Shown one piece after another: positions 28,760 to 38,723 of a DNA stretch of 64,000 nucleotides; position 1 is the first letter of the stretch, and the number at the start of each line of letters is the position of its first letter. This DNA comes from CAVXSP01 sp963724645 (GTDB taxonomy: Bacteria > Acidobacteriota > Vicinamibacteria > Vicinamibacterales > SCN-69-37). The notes beneath the pieces are model-generated. The model searched no databases. It had not been told where the DNA came from and saw only the letters and a program-made list of their open reading frames with translations. The position numbers were made by a program, and so were the translations under genes. The DNA lies in NCBI GenBank assembly GCA_963724645.1, contig CAVRVJ010000003.1:124001-188000 (forward strand). The letters run 5' to 3'.

Positions 28760-30254
28760 TCAGCCGTCGGAGGGCGGTCCGCCGGCCTTCAGCGCATCGA
28801 CGAACGGTCGCATGCTATCGGGCGCGACGCCGTCCCACTGGGCGATGACGATCGCCTCGTGCGTGCGATAGCGCTCCTTCTCCGGGGTCTTCGGGCCAAT
28901 CAGACAGATGCCGACCGGCGGGGCTGCCTTGGTGCGGCCATAGCCGGCGCTCTTCTGCACTTCGCGCAGCTTGCGCCGCAGCCAGCAGTCATTGCTCGAT
29001 CCGTAGAAGATCAGCACGCCGTCGCAATTGCGGAGGTTCTCTTCATGGTCCTCGCGAAGCTCGGCTTCGTCGCCACCGAACGCCGGGTGGATGACTTCGA
29101 AGTCCTTGAACAGGAAGTCGGCGTACGGAGCAACCGCGTCGGCATCCGGTTTCTCGTAGATGAGATAGAGCTTCGGGAGCCCGGAGGCCGCGACGGCGCG
29201 TGACGTCTCCGACTGCGGCTTCTGCTCCTTGCTGAAGCAGGCGGTAATCGCAGTCCGCAGATCCTCGAGCGGTCGCTCGAGGAAATCCCTGCCGGCGGTA
29301 CTGCGCGAGTCGCCGCGCAGCCGATCGATGAGCTGCTGTTGCCGCTCGTCCTTCACCTGCAGGCCCGGCGGAATCCAGAGCAGCTGCGAGAATGCGCTCG
29401 TTCTTCGCCCGCTCGACCGCCAGCTCGTTCTGGATTTCGATCACTGAAGCCAGCCCGCCTTCCGGCACCAGGCTGTACGTGCCGCCGACCATGTGGATCG
29501 ACATCCGGCAGCGGGCGAGGTCCTCGCGGACGGCGGCCTCGAGCTCCGTCGCCGTCGACGGCAGGGGACGGTCCGGCAGCACGGGATGTCCGTGCTGTTC
29601 GAGGTCGCGCTTGATCGCCTCGCGCTGGTCCTTGAGGTCCGCGGTGGTGACAGCGAGATACACGGCCTCGCCACCGGCCGGCGCCGCCGCCTCCGGCTTG
29701 TCACTCTCGAGCATCTCGAGCAGACCGGACATGTCGTGCGCGAGATCGTCGAGCTTGAGCCAGAAATCCCGCTGTGCCTCGGGCCCGAAGATCTCGTCCA
29801 GCTCGCGCACCCTGCCGGTTTCCGGATCCACTTTGAAGAACTCGTACCCGAGCAGAGACTGCAGCTCGGGTGGATGCTGCTCGGGCGGCACCGGGTGTCT
29901 TCAGCACCTTGAAAATGCGTGCCTTGTCCCCCACACGAATGCCGCCTTGCTGCAGCGGCCGCCTGGCAGAAGGCCTCGATTTCCTTTCGTCCCCATTCCG
30001 ACTTGACGTAGCGAGGGGATATGACCGTCACGAGCGCCGCGACCCGCTGGAGACGCTCGACGAGCGTGACGGCGAAGTAGTCGTTCCCCTGGAGCTTGGG
30101 GTCCCACCAGATGGCCGCGTCTCTTGCCAAGGAGCTGCGCGAGGCGCGCCTGGAGCGCCCGTTGCAGATTCGCAACCCACCCCTTGTGACCCTCGATCAG
30201 CTCGACGTTGTCGAGATGGGCGTAACTGATGAACGCATTTCCTTCAAAACGCAT
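28760..30254 (-). CDS. TIR-domain protein with DUF4062-like and second TIR-like domains (four frameshifts)
   Basis: Start ATG 30254 opens a TIR domain: NAFISYAHLDN, then DAAIWWDPKLQGNDYF and SPRYVKSEWGRKEIEAF, the last carrying the conserved Glu used by NAD-cleaving TIRs. The middle region (VYLAVTTADLKDQREAIKRDL...) resembles a DUF4062 domain. The C-terminal third (KLYLIYEKPDADAVAPYADFL, NCDGVLIFYGSSNDCWL) is a second TIR-like fold. Frame changes near 30122, 29945, 29890 and 29395 each join neatly (for example EIEAFCQAAAEQGGIRVG across the second). About 498 residues if repaired. With the adjoining STAND ATPase it forms a sensor-effector pair of the kind seen in bacterial NAD-depletion immunity. 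That role is inference. Confidence 0.72.
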
Positions 30255-30378
30255 GGCATAACGGCTTGGGGGGCAACGTATTCTAGCAGCAGGCGCGGGC
30301 CGGCGAACCTGGACGCGTCCCCTTGGCGGGAGCGACGTCCGCCGCGACCGTCCCGGGCATGCCCTGAGGTGAGGCCAA

Positions 30379-30693
30379 ATGGTGAACCTGGCGCTCGACG
30401 CAGCTGAGCAATCCATTACCGTGACCGCAGGCGACACGATAACCGTCACCGTCGCTGAAAACCCGACGGCGGGTTTTCAGTGGACCATGGAGCATCTCAC
30501 CGGCCCGATGACGCTGGCCTCGTCGGCATTCGAGGCGCCGCCAGACGCGAAACCCGGCGCGGGCGGTCGGCGCACGTTCGTTCTGCACGCCGACGGACGG
30601 GGCGTTGCTGAACTGCGCCTGAGGTACGCACGGCGCTGGGATGCCGAAGGCGAAGGCAGCCAGCGTCGCACGCTGCACGTCACGATCGCCTAG
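30379..30693 (+). CDS. Chagasin-family (I42) cysteine-protease inhibitor
   Basis: A 104-residue single-domain chagasin/I42 inhibitor. The three inhibitory loops are recognisable: NPTAGFQW at 28-35 (the NPTTG-like loop), a Gly-rich KPGAGGRR loop near 58-65, and YARRWDAEG at 83-91 (the RPW-like loop). Chagasins block papain-family (C1) peptidases by inserting these loops in the active-site cleft. No signal peptide is present, so this one is probably cytoplasmic. The convergent neighbour is a C1 peptidase, its natural target. Divergent from the TIR gene by 124 bp. Confidence 0.85.
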   Translation: MVNLALDAAEQSITVTAGDTITVTVAENPTAGFQWTMEHLTGPMTLASSAFEAPPDAKPGAGGRRTFVLHADGRGVAELRLRYARRWDAEGEGSQRRTLHVTIA

Positions 30694-30717
30694 GCGGAAT
30701 CCGGCTCCCGGGCCCGG

Positions 30718-30761
30718 AGTTCCCGGATGCCTGCGCCTCCAAAGCGCGGCACCCGGGAACT
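30718..30761. terminator. Hairpin between convergent inhibitor and protease genes
   Basis: Arms AGTTCCCGGATGCC (30718-30731) and GGCACCCGGGAACT (30748-30761) pair over 14 positions with one mismatch. It lies exactly between two convergent genes, so it may end transcription on both strands, although there is no T-run. Confidence 0.55.
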
Positions 30762-30774
30762 TCAACAGGCGTTC

Positions 30775-31587
30775 TTACACTCGCCTGATCGTCCAGAAAT
30801 CGTCGGCCAGGTTGTCGTCCAGGAGGTACGCGTACGGCATCGTGAAGTAGCCGGCCATCCCCCACTTCGGCCCCCACGAGTTGCGGACAAGGAACCGCTC
30901 GGACGCGTCGTCGTACCCCACCGCAAGCACGGCGTGGCCGCCCAACTGCTGCTCCCTCGGGTCGGGCATGGGGACGGTGCCGTTCTTCGAGACGGCGGCG
31001 CTCTCGAAGCTCTCGTAGACGGCGAATCCGAAAACGAACGGATATCCCGAGGCAAGGCAGCCTTTGAACTGCGTCGCCACCGCTGTCAGGCGTTGGTACT
31101 GGACAGCGCGATGTTTCGCCCCGTCCTTGTAGGCCGCGTCGCTGGGCTTCGTCGTGAACTTCGCGATGTTATAAGGCCAGAGTGACTCGTGCGGCGCCCC
31201 CTCCTTGGAGACGGTCTTGATGCCGTCCCGGATCATCGCGCCGGAGTCCTCGTTCACCGTGTTCTCCATCGCGCGCTCGTTGTAGTAGATGAACAACCGC
31301 GACGGCGGGAACACGTCGCGCTCCCGTTGCTTGATCTGATCGAATTGCAGCGCGGCAGCGATGGCATTGGCAGTGCAACTGCCCAGCTGGCCCTGGTCGT
31401 AGACCGGCGGACAGCCGCTGCGCAAATCGACGCTCGGGGGAAGCGCTTCGGCTCTGGCAATCGGCGCGGAGTAGATGTGGTCGCGATGATCCGGAAGATC
31501 CGGTACCCACCCGTACCACTGGACGCTGCGCCGACGCACAAGACGTGAACCCTTCGACGCTCGACGCGTCGTTTTCTTCTTGGCCAT
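30775..31587 (-). CDS. Papain-family (C1A) cysteine peptidase
   Basis: A 270-residue C1A peptidase domain without signal peptide or the long inhibitory propeptide of secreted cathepsins; a basic N-terminus (MAKKKTTRRASKGSRLVRRR) comes first. The active site is intact: QGQLGSCTANA places the oxyanion Gln and Cys71, GGHAVLAVGY gives His218, and VRNSWGPKWG gives Asn236. DLRSGCPPVYDQGQLGSC is the standard mature-enzyme N-terminus. ATG 31587 is preferred over an upstream Met at 31626 because AGGAGGG sits 8 bp before it. The convergent I42 inhibitor 80 bp away makes an enzyme-inhibitor pair beside the TIR/STAND genes. Its target is unknown. Confidence 0.87.
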   Translation of the reverse strand: MAKKKTTRRASKGSRLVRRRSVQWYGWVPDLPDHRDHIYSAPIARAEALPPSVDLRSGCPPVYDQGQLGSCTANAIAAALQFDQIKQRERDVFPPSRLFIYYNERAMENTVNEDSGAMIRDGIKTVSKEGAPHESLWPYNIAKFTTKPSDAAYKDGAKHRAVQYQRLTAVATQFKGCLASGYPFVFGFAVYESFESAAVSKNGTVPMPDPREQQLGGHAVLAVGYDDASERFLVRNSWGPKWGMAGYFTMPYAYLLDDNLADDFWTIRRV

Positions 31588-31670
31588 ACGATTGTCCCTC
31601 CTGTGGCTGGGGGCAGGCGGCATCATAACGTAGTCTTTGTTTCGTGGGACACCTGCGGATTCCGCGACAC

Positions 31671-33683
31671 CTACCTTCCCGCCGCGGCTGCCGCGATGAC
31701 GTCCGCGGCTTTCTCACCGATCATGTAGACCGCGCTCACGATGAAGAGTCCGGGCACTCTGGGGAACACGGATGCATCAACGACCCTGAGACCCGTGGTG
31801 CCGTGAACGCGGAAGTCACTCGACAGCACGCCTCCGTCCTCCTGCCGTCCGATGCGGCAGGTGCAGGACGCGTGGTGCCCCCACGCCTGATCACGCACGA
31901 ACTGTCGAAGCTTGTCGTCCGTGTCAACCGCCTCGCCGGGCACTTCTTCCTTCGCGATGAGCCCCTGATCCTTGAGCCGCCGGGTGAGCCGGCGCGCGAG
32001 CTTGAGGCCCTCGACCGTCGCTTGCAGGTCGTCGCCCGTCGCGTCGCTGCCTTCGTCGAAATACCGGAAGTTAATGCGTGGCGGGTCGCGCGGATCCGCC
32101 GACCGCAGCGTCACCTGCCCCGCGACGTTGTTTGTATGGCCTTTGAGAACGACCCATGTCAGGTAATTGGGATGCTGAGGCAGCAACTGCGAGTAGCCGG
32201 GAAAATACCCGGAGAAGTCCGCGAGCAGCGCGTAACAGAACAGGTCCGGCGACGGTCGTCCCGCGCGTGAGGAGGCGACGACCGAGAGGGGCGAGCCGTT
32301 CGTCGCGTACACGCCCTTCCGTCCGCTGGCCCATTCGCGGTACTGCGCATCGCCGTGCGCGAACGCTGCTCCGCTCAGTGTTTTCCAGGCGTCGAAGGCC
32401 ATCCGATTCACGACGGCGACTTCATAGCGATCCTGGAGTTGAGTGCCCACACCGGGCAAATCGACCCGGACGGGAATGGCCAGACGCTCGAGCACGGCCC
32501 GCGGACCGATCCCGGACAGCATCAGTAACTGAGGCGTATTGAACGCCCCGCCAGCCAGGATGACTTCCCTGCCGGCATGGCTCTGATGCAGTTCAGCGGG
32601 CGCGCCGTTTGGCTCGGCATGCGCCCGGTACAGCCGCTCGCCCTTTAGGTACTCGACCCCCACGGCGCGATTGCTGTCGTCGAACAGCACCCGCGTGACG
32701 AGCGCGTGCATCTCGATCTTCAAGCGATCGGGGTACCGCCGCTGGACGTCGAGCAATCGCTCGCGCGCGCCGACGCGCACGTGATCGCGGGTCGTCACCG
32801 GCGTGTACCGCAAGCCCACCGCCGCATCAGCGACCGACCGCGCATCGTTCGGGTCGGCCTGACCCTCCAGGCGCGTCCGCTCGCCAAGCGCCGAGCCGAA
32901 TTCGCTCACCGCCGATCGCGCCGCGTCCAGGATCGCTGCTCGAAGGTCGCGATCGCGAAAGGCCGCCTCCGGCACCGTGTGCTCCGTGTCGAGCCAGCCG
33001 GACCAGCCGTGCCCGCTCGGATTGCTGCCGAAGCGGCTGCGCCACCGCTCCCACCGGCGGTGGTGACAGTTCTCGATCCGCTGGAAGTACGCGCGCATCC
33101 GCGAGGCTTCCCACGACGGATCGCCGGTGAGATCCGCCAGCTCATTCCAATCGGCATCGTGCGGATAGACCAGGATCAGCGCGTTGTGAGCGGTGCAGCC
33201 ACCCAGCGTGCCCGCGCGCGGATACCAGACGCCATCGGTCGGCGTGTTCTTCCAGGTCTCGTAGTACTTCGGATCGCGCCGCTGTTGTGCGTCGTTCGCG
33301 TAGTGACGAACCCAGAAATCCCAGCGCATGGCTGGGTTCTCCGTGGCAAACGGGTGAAAGGCCGGCACGTCATAGTCGTCGGGACGGGCGTTGGCGGCTG
33401 CGCGCGGATCCCCCCCGGCTTCGAACAGCAGAACCCGGAAGCCTGTCTCCGCGAGCCGTGCGGCCACGGTCCCGCCCCCGGCGCCCGATCCAACGACGAT
33501 GAAGTCGGCGTCCGCGACAGGGGTGTTCTGCCGGGCCGGAGACGCCGCGGCGCGGTTGGAGGGATCCTTCTTCGCGTCGTCCGGACCGGACGCGCGACGC
33601 GTCGCGGCGGCGGTCCCGCGGACGGACGCACCCACCCCGGCAATGACGCCGAGCTTCAGCAGATCACGACGCCTCACTCGCAC
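31671..33683 (-). CDS. Tat-exported GMC family oxidoreductase
   Basis: A 670-residue glucose-methanol-choline oxidoreductase. The N-terminus RRRDLLKLGVIAGVGAS is a twin-arginine signal. FAD binding is shown by IVVGSGAGGGTVAARLAETG and VLLFEAGG; GTLGGCTAHN and HAGREVILAGGAFNTPQLLMLSG are the GMC signatures. The catalytic His lies in GHHASCTC, and VVDASVFPRVPGLF completes the FAD domain. The family oxidises alcohols, sterols and sugars. Its position next to four c-type cytochromes suggests electrons go to haem rather than oxygen. The next gene upstream on this strand is a dihaem cytochrome lipoprotein, about 24 bp away, so they are probably one operon. Confidence 0.86.
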   Translation of the reverse strand: MRVRRRDLLKLGVIAGVGASVRGTAAATRRASGPDDAKKDPSNRAAASPARQNTPVADADFIVVGSGAGGGTVAARLAETGFRVLLFEAGGDPRAAANARPDDYDVPAFHPFATENPAMRWDFWVRHYANDAQQRRDPKYYETWKNTPTDGVWYPRAGTLGGCTAHNALILVYPHDADWNELADLTGDPSWEASRMRAYFQRIENCHHRRWERWRSRFGSNPSGHGWSGWLDTEHTVPEAAFRDRDLRAAILDAARSAVSEFGSALGERTRLEGQADPNDARSVADAAVGLRYTPVTTRDHVRVGARERLLDVQRRYPDRLKIEMHALVTRVLFDDSNRAVGVEYLKGERLYRAHAEPNGAPAELHQSHAGREVILAGGAFNTPQLLMLSGIGPRAVLERLAIPVRVDLPGVGTQLQDRYEVAVVNRMAFDAWKTLSGAAFAHGDAQYREWASGRKGVYATNGSPLSVVASSRAGRPSPDLFCYALLADFSGYFPGYSQLLPQHPNYLTWVVLKGHTNNVAGQVTLRSADPRDPPRINFRYFDEGSDATGDDLQATVEGLKLARRLTRRLKDQGLIAKEEVPGEAVDTDDKLRQFVRDQAWGHHASCTCRIGRQEDGGVLSSDFRVHGTTGLRVVDASVFPRVPGLFIVSAVYMIGEKAADVIAAAAAGR

Positions 33684-33707
33684 CTCCGATGCGTGCCGAC
33701 GCCCGAC

Positions 33708-36159
33708 TCAGAAAGTCTTGAGGAACGCGATCACCGCCCGTTTGTCGGGGTCGTTGAGCGGGACTTCGTCAGGTTGCAGGGCCGTCCCGAAGTAGTGTCC
33801 CTTGTTGACGACGAAATCCGGGCATTTGCTCATCGTCATCAGCCCGCTGATGAGCGCAGGGTTGGTGAAGATGTCCTTGCCATCCTTCAGATCGCGCTTC
33901 AGCACTTTGAGGAGATCGACCAACTGCTCCCTGTGCTCCGCGCGCGCTTGAGCGGTTGGCAGATCGGCTCCCGCGAGATCGGCATTGGCCAGCAGACTCA
34001 CCGGAAAGCCCTGCGGGATCGGTCCGATCTGAAGATCGCCGTTGGGGAAGAGGAAGGGGAACGCCCGCCGGCTGACGCTGATCAGCGGGCGCAGCGGATC
34101 GGGCACGTAGCCGGCCGGGACCCATACCACGCTCGGGACCGTCGTCCGGTCGATCACGCCGACACCGGGGCCGTTGTCGTTGGCGAAGATCGGATCCTTT
34201 TCGCGCCGCTCCGGCCACAAGAGCTTCTCGATTGCGTCCTGGAAGGCCTGCATGCGCGCCTCCACTGACGGACTGGGATCGAATTGGCCGAGACTGTTGT
34301 TCTGGAGAAACGGCGCCGTCGACCATACGCTCACCAGCGAGGGCGGTCGGGTGAAGCCCCGCCCCCCGCCGGGCAGCGTGAAATCGGACGCGACGCCCGT
34401 CACCGGATGCCGCACCTTGACGCTCCCGACCGACGGCAGGTCCTTGTAGGACTGCGACGAAAAATTGTCCCAGACATTCCCCGCGATCGCGTTGGTCGCG
34501 ATCGGACTGCAGATATTGGTCTGCAGCAAGGTGGACGGCACGCGAAATTCAGTCGACAGGTAGTTGGCGTCCAGGAAATCGTTCCGCAGCACGATCTGCG
34601 TCATGCGGGTCTTGAAGTCGTCGGTCTTCGTCCACGCCCAGTACCGATCCCAGCACGACAGGTAGTTCTTGCCGTTGCAGTTCTGGAGATCGAGGCCGGC
34701 CGGAAGGTCCGGCACCTTACTCGAATGACATCTCGCGCAGTACCTGGGCGAAGACCTCCTTGCCGCGACCCAGCGTGGCCGCATCCTCTGTCAGGTACGC
34801 CGCTCCCCCCGGCGCATCCCGCAAGTGATGGGGATCGGTCGTCTTCAGGAAGAAGGAGGCCATATTGACGGTCTGGGCTTCGGTCGCCTGCCAGTAGGCC
34901 GAGTTCTTCTGCGCGACCGCAATCTCAATGGGCGTGATCGGCATGCCGCCAATGAGCGCGCGGAAGTGCAGGAGCCATTCCTCACTGAAGAGGCCGATGT
35001 TGAGGTACACGCGATTGAGGGCCCCGAGCGCGCCCACCGAGTCCGAGCCGTCCTTCAACACGCGCGGCGTCCAGACGGTGTCCGGTTTCTGGAAGAACTG
35101 CGACAGCGGATCGGCCGGCGGCACGTAGTCGTTGAATTGCTTGTTGTTCAACCCGCCGCCGGCGAGCGTCTCCTTGCCCCACATCTTCGCCACGGCCATC
35201 CGCGGTCCGAACGCGTAGACGGCATTCATCGTTCGCGGGTTGTTGATGTTGTCGGTCGAGATCAAGGACGTATCGAGCGTTCCCGGGCGCGACGAGTGGA
35301 GCAGTTGAAAGAAGAAGCTGCCGTTGTCGTCGTCGCCTTTCCAGTTGAGGATCCGATCGACCCAGAAGTATTGGGCGCCCACGTTCGAGCCCAGGTTGGC
35401 CCACAAGGGGTGCTCCGGGTCGGCTGGCGGCTTGATCGGATTTGGGCCGATGTGACAGAAGCCACAGGACATCCCCACGCGGTACGGCTTGATCAGGTCC
35501 TTGGAGAGGTAGTAGCTCGGGTCGCCGTAGTAACGTTCCACATTCCACTTGCGCTTCGCGCCATCATCGAACGCCGGGTTGGGGAAAAGCCGGAGACCGA
35601 CGATCCCGGTGGGTTCGCCGTAGTACGAACCGACAGGCACCGTCTTGCCGCGCGCGCCGATCACGACGCCCTTGTACTTCTCCGCGTTCGCAAACGGATC
35701 GGGCGGGCAGTTTGGATCGCGTTGATCGAGCCAGAGCCCGAAGTGATTCGGATCCGGGCCGGTGGCCTTCGTAAAGCACGGCTCGTTGACCAGGCCGAGG
35801 TAAAGCCACCGCGAGTCGCGTCCGTACTTCATGGACGGATGGGACGAGATTGTCTTCAGGAAATCGACCGTGCCCAGACTGGTCGTGGAGAGGGCGTCCC
35901 AGAAGCGATCGTTGCCGCCGGTCCAGACATTCCACATGTTCCGCCCCATGATCTCCTGGCGCGACAGCGCCACGCCGCCATCCATGTCGTGGAAGTAATC
36001 CTCATCGGCCGGCCCCAACGAGTCGGCGGTGCGGTGGGCACGCATCGCTTCATCCAGAACCTGACCCGGCTTCCCCTTCGGGCCGCAGCCGGCCAGACCA
36101 CACGCGAGAACAGCGAGCAAGGACAGGAGTGCAAGCGAGGTTCGGGAAGGTGTCGACAT
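33708..36159 (-). CDS. Large dihaem cytochrome c lipoprotein, copy 1 (one frameshift)
   Basis: About 815 residues. The N-terminus ends in lipobox LAGC (Cys25), so it is membrane-anchored outside the cytoplasm. Haem sites are CGFCH near residue 232 and CARCH, which lies right at the frameshift: an extra base before TACTGCGCGAGATGTCAT near 34735 puts the motif out of frame, and removing it restores YCARCHSSK. Segments ADPEHPLWANLGSNVGAQYF, KDGSDSVGALGALNRVYLNIG and SVWSTAPFLQNNSLG are shared with the paralogue at 36.7 kb. The build (dihaem, about 650-800 residues, peroxidase-like fold) recalls RoxA-type rubber oxygenases and di-haem peroxidases, but the active-site type is not proven. A palindromic element copy D and an AGGAGG site precede the start. 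Confidence 0.8.
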
Positions 36160-36180
36160 GTCGGATGATCCCTCCTAATC

Positions 36181-36266
36181 CCGGAAGGTACGCGACTTAA
36201 CGTGGTATCGTCGCGCGCCGCGAGTGCGCGGGCGCAGGCGACCTCGTCAAGTCACGTGGCCTTCCG
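36181..36266. repeat. Dispersed palindromic element, copy D (degenerate arms)
   Basis: Left arm CGGAAGGTACGCGACTTAACG and right arm TCGTCAAGTCACGTGGCCTT followed by CCG pair imperfectly around the shared core GGTATCGTCGCGCGCCGCGA...GGGCGCAGGCG. It lies between the cytochrome start (36159, AGGAGG site at 36171-36176) and the 3' end of the peptidoglycan-binding gene. Confidence 0.75.
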
Positions 36267-36267
36267 T

Positions 36268-36634
36268 CTAAGCAAAGACCGCGGGCGCGTCGGTGAGCCA
36301 CGGGGTCGCGCGGACCAGCGTGCGGCGGTTCGCGGTGGATCGAGCGGCCGGGCTCCCCGGTCCGTACCTGGCGCGCCACGAGCGTACGGACGGTGGGCGC
36401 ATCCATGAGTCCAGTCATGTCCAGAGCCTGGGCCGTTTGAAAATGCCGCAACGCATCCGCCGTGCGGGGACCAAGTACACCGCAGGCTGACGCGAGCAAG
36501 GTGGGGAGCCCTTGGTAGCCGTGCCCGAGCAAGAGCGACTGCACGGCGGCGACGGCTTCGCGAGCGTCAGTCTGAATCGGCGGCGCGGCGGCATCGCTCA
36601 ATACGCGATCGAGGGCCTCGATTCCGCATCGCAC
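36268..36634 (-). CDS. Peptidoglycan-binding-like domain protein (probable frameshift)
   Basis: A short protein, GTG start 36634, with a PG_binding_1-like segment: AVQSLLLGHGYQG, then GVLGPRTADALRHFQTAQAL near residues 29-75, and TVRTLVAR. Beyond about 36380 the annotated frame becomes Arg-rich and would run to 36197 through element D; shifting frame there gives a more natural end (ATPWLTDAPAVFA, stop at 36268-36270) just outside the element. It lacks any catalytic domain. It may be a truncated remnant or a small envelope-binding protein. It is divergent from a large cytochrome gene. Confidence 0.45.
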
Positions 36635-36729
36635 GTGTCGGCGTAGCTTAACATGCGAATCCGCTTGTCCCGCGACAATCGCTTGTGATTGAATGAGCGC
36701 CGCTCTCCCGCAAGCCCTGTACCAACGAG

Positions 36730-38721
36730 GTGGCCCGAGTGCCGCAGAGCGGCCTCCGTCTGCGCAATGGCCCGATCGCGGGGCTGGGTACCGTCGCGTT
36801 CATTGCGACGACACTCGCCGTACTGTTGCGACTGCCGACGGCGCCTCTCGAAGCACGCGGCGCAGCCGTTCAAGGATCACCAGGAAGTGTGTCATACGAC
36901 GAAGGCGCGCGCGGCCTGACCGACGAACAGCGGCTGGGGCGGGACACGTGGTATTTCTGGACAGCCGGCGACGAGTCCTTCTGGCGCCGCCTGGCCATAC
37001 TCACCGGCGGCAACGTCGACTTGCTGATGTACGTGGACTCGCGACGCCACCATCAACGGTTCGAAACTCTCGGCGTCATCAACGATCCGGGATGCGTGGG
37101 GGCTGCCGCGCCCGATCGCTATGGGTTTTGGCTGGACGATTGCTCGCATGCGGAGACGGTCGCGTCGATGCCGGGCGTCCCGGCCGGCGTCGTCGGGCTC
37201 AGGCGCTTCCCCAACCCCGCCTTCGACGCCGCCAGATGGGATCTTGCACGGTACCTGCGCGACCGGTCGGCGGTCGAGCCGCCGTACCGAATCGGCATGG
37301 CGTGCGGGTTTTGTCACATCGGCTTCAGTCCGACTCATCCGCCGGCGGATCCGAATCGCGCGACCTGGGCGGATCTGGCGCCAACCATCGGGAACCAGTA
37401 CTTCCAGGAGGGCAAGCTCTTCAGCATGAGCTTGACGCCCGCTGATTTTCGATGGCATGTGGCGAACCGCCAGCCGCCGGGAACCTCCGACACGTCCCGA
37501 TTTGCGACCGATCACATCAACAACCCGAGCGCGATCAACACGATTTTCAACCTCGCGTATCGTCCGGCCTATCCCGAACGGATGGCGGACGGGTCGATGC
37601 GCCAGGTGAATCGCATCCTGAAGGACGGCGCCGACTCGATCGGCCTCGCCGGAGCCGCCCTGCGCGTGTATTTCAACATCGGCATGTGCAGTGAGTACTC
37701 CACGACGCTGCACGATCCCGTGAACGGCGTGAAGCAGCGCCAGCAGCCTCTGGACATCGCGCATGCGCGGACGACGTGCGAGGCGTTCCGCGCCACCGAG
37801 GCGCGAATGGACGCGGCCGCCGCGTTCCTGCGGACGCTCGTGCCTCTACACCTGGCCGACGCGCCGGGGGGCGCGGAACATCTGAGGCAGGATCCCGAGT
37901 TGCTCCGGCGCGGCAAGTTGGCGTTCGCGGACGAGTGCGCTTCCTGTCATTCGAGCAAGCAGCCGCCGCCTGGCGCCTCGGACACGACGCAGTGGTACCG
38001 CGATTCGGTGCTGGCCGACGACTTCCTCGCGAACAACTTTCTATCCGATGACCAGCGGTATCCGGCGGACCTGATCGGCACCAACATCGGCCGCGCGGTG
38101 GCCAGCAACGCGACGCGGGGGCATCTCTGGGAACAGTTCTCGTCCGAGACGTACAAGAATCTGCCATCGGCGGGAACGTTGACGGGGCTCTACAATCCGC
38201 GCAACCCGCAGCAACCCATTACGTTTGCGCTGCCGGCAGGCGGGCGCGGGTACTACCGCCCCCCCTCGCTCACCAGCGTGTGGGCGACGGCACCTTATCT
38301 GCACAACAACTCGGTCGGCACGTTCGTGAAGGACCCGTCGGTTGCCGGACGCCTCGTGGCATTCGAGGACGGCATGGAGAAACTGCTCTGGCCGGAACGG
38401 CGGCTCGGCGTTCAGTCCATTCCCGTCACGACGACCGACAGCACGGTGACGCTGACCGGCACGACGCGCGTGCTGCGGGTGCCCCTGGGCACGCCCGTTG
38501 ACTACGTCGCGCGAGTGGACCCGACGGAAGTCGCCCGCCTGGCGGCCGAGTTTCCTGCGGTCAACCTGGCGCTGCGACTGACGCCTGACGACGTGATCCT
38601 GTCCGGCCTGCTCAAACGCAATCTCGCCCCGGATTTCGTGCTCGACCGGGGACACACGTTCGGATCGGACCTGCCTGACGAAGACAAGCGCGCACTGATC
38701 GAGTTTCTCAAGAGGTTCTAA
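36730..38721 (+). CDS. Large dihaem cytochrome c, copy 2 (RoxA-like build)
   Basis: A 663-residue exported dihaem cytochrome. The N-terminal hydrophobic segment (LGTVAFIATTLAVLLRL) is an uncleaved anchor or signal peptide. Haem motifs are CGFCH near residue 191 and CASCH near 404. It is clearly paralogous to copy 1 (RIGMACGFCHIGFSPTHPPAD, KDGADSIGLAGAALRVYFNIG, SVWATAPYLHNNSVG) and is intact. Size, spacing of the two haems and the insertion between them resemble RoxA, the rubber-cleaving dioxygenase, and other MauG/CcpA-superfamily enzymes. Which reaction it performs is not deducible. GTG 36730 or 36739 are both possible. It ends 2 bp before the OYE gene, so translation is coupled. Confidence 0.82.
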   Translation: MARVPQSGLRLRNGPIAGLGTVAFIATTLAVLLRLPTAPLEARGAAVQGSPGSVSYDEGARGLTDEQRLGRDTWYFWTAGDESFWRRLAILTGGNVDLLMYVDSRRHHQRFETLGVINDPGCVGAAAPDRYGFWLDDCSHAETVASMPGVPAGVVGLRRFPNPAFDAARWDLARYLRDRSAVEPPYRIGMACGFCHIGFSPTHPPADPNRATWADLAPTIGNQYFQEGKLFSMSLTPADFRWHVANRQPPGTSDTSRFATDHINNPSAINTIFNLAYRPAYPERMADGSMRQVNRILKDGADSIGLAGAALRVYFNIGMCSEYSTTLHDPVNGVKQRQQPLDIAHARTTCEAFRATEARMDAAAAFLRTLVPLHLADAPGGAEHLRQDPELLRRGKLAFADECASCHSSKQPPPGASDTTQWYRDSVLADDFLANNFLSDDQRYPADLIGTNIGRAVASNATRGHLWEQFSSETYKNLPSAGTLTGLYNPRNPQQPITFALPAGGRGYYRPPSLTSVWATAPYLHNNSVGTFVKDPSVAGRLVAFEDGMEKLLWPERRLGVQSIPVTTTDSTVTLTGTTRVLRVPLGTPVDYVARVDPTEVARLAAEFPAVNLALRLTPDDVILSGLLKRNLAPDFVLDRGHTFGSDLPDEDKRALIEFLKRF

Positions 38722-38723
38722 CG

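Noticed and set aside
30001..30010. Extra copies of the palindromic element at ACTTGACGTA here and at about 61740
   Set aside because: Only about ten bases match, both inside coding sequence, with no core or second arm.
36730..38721. Naming the dihaem cytochrome roxA
   Set aside because: Size and haem layout agree, but I could not confirm diagnostic active-site residues.
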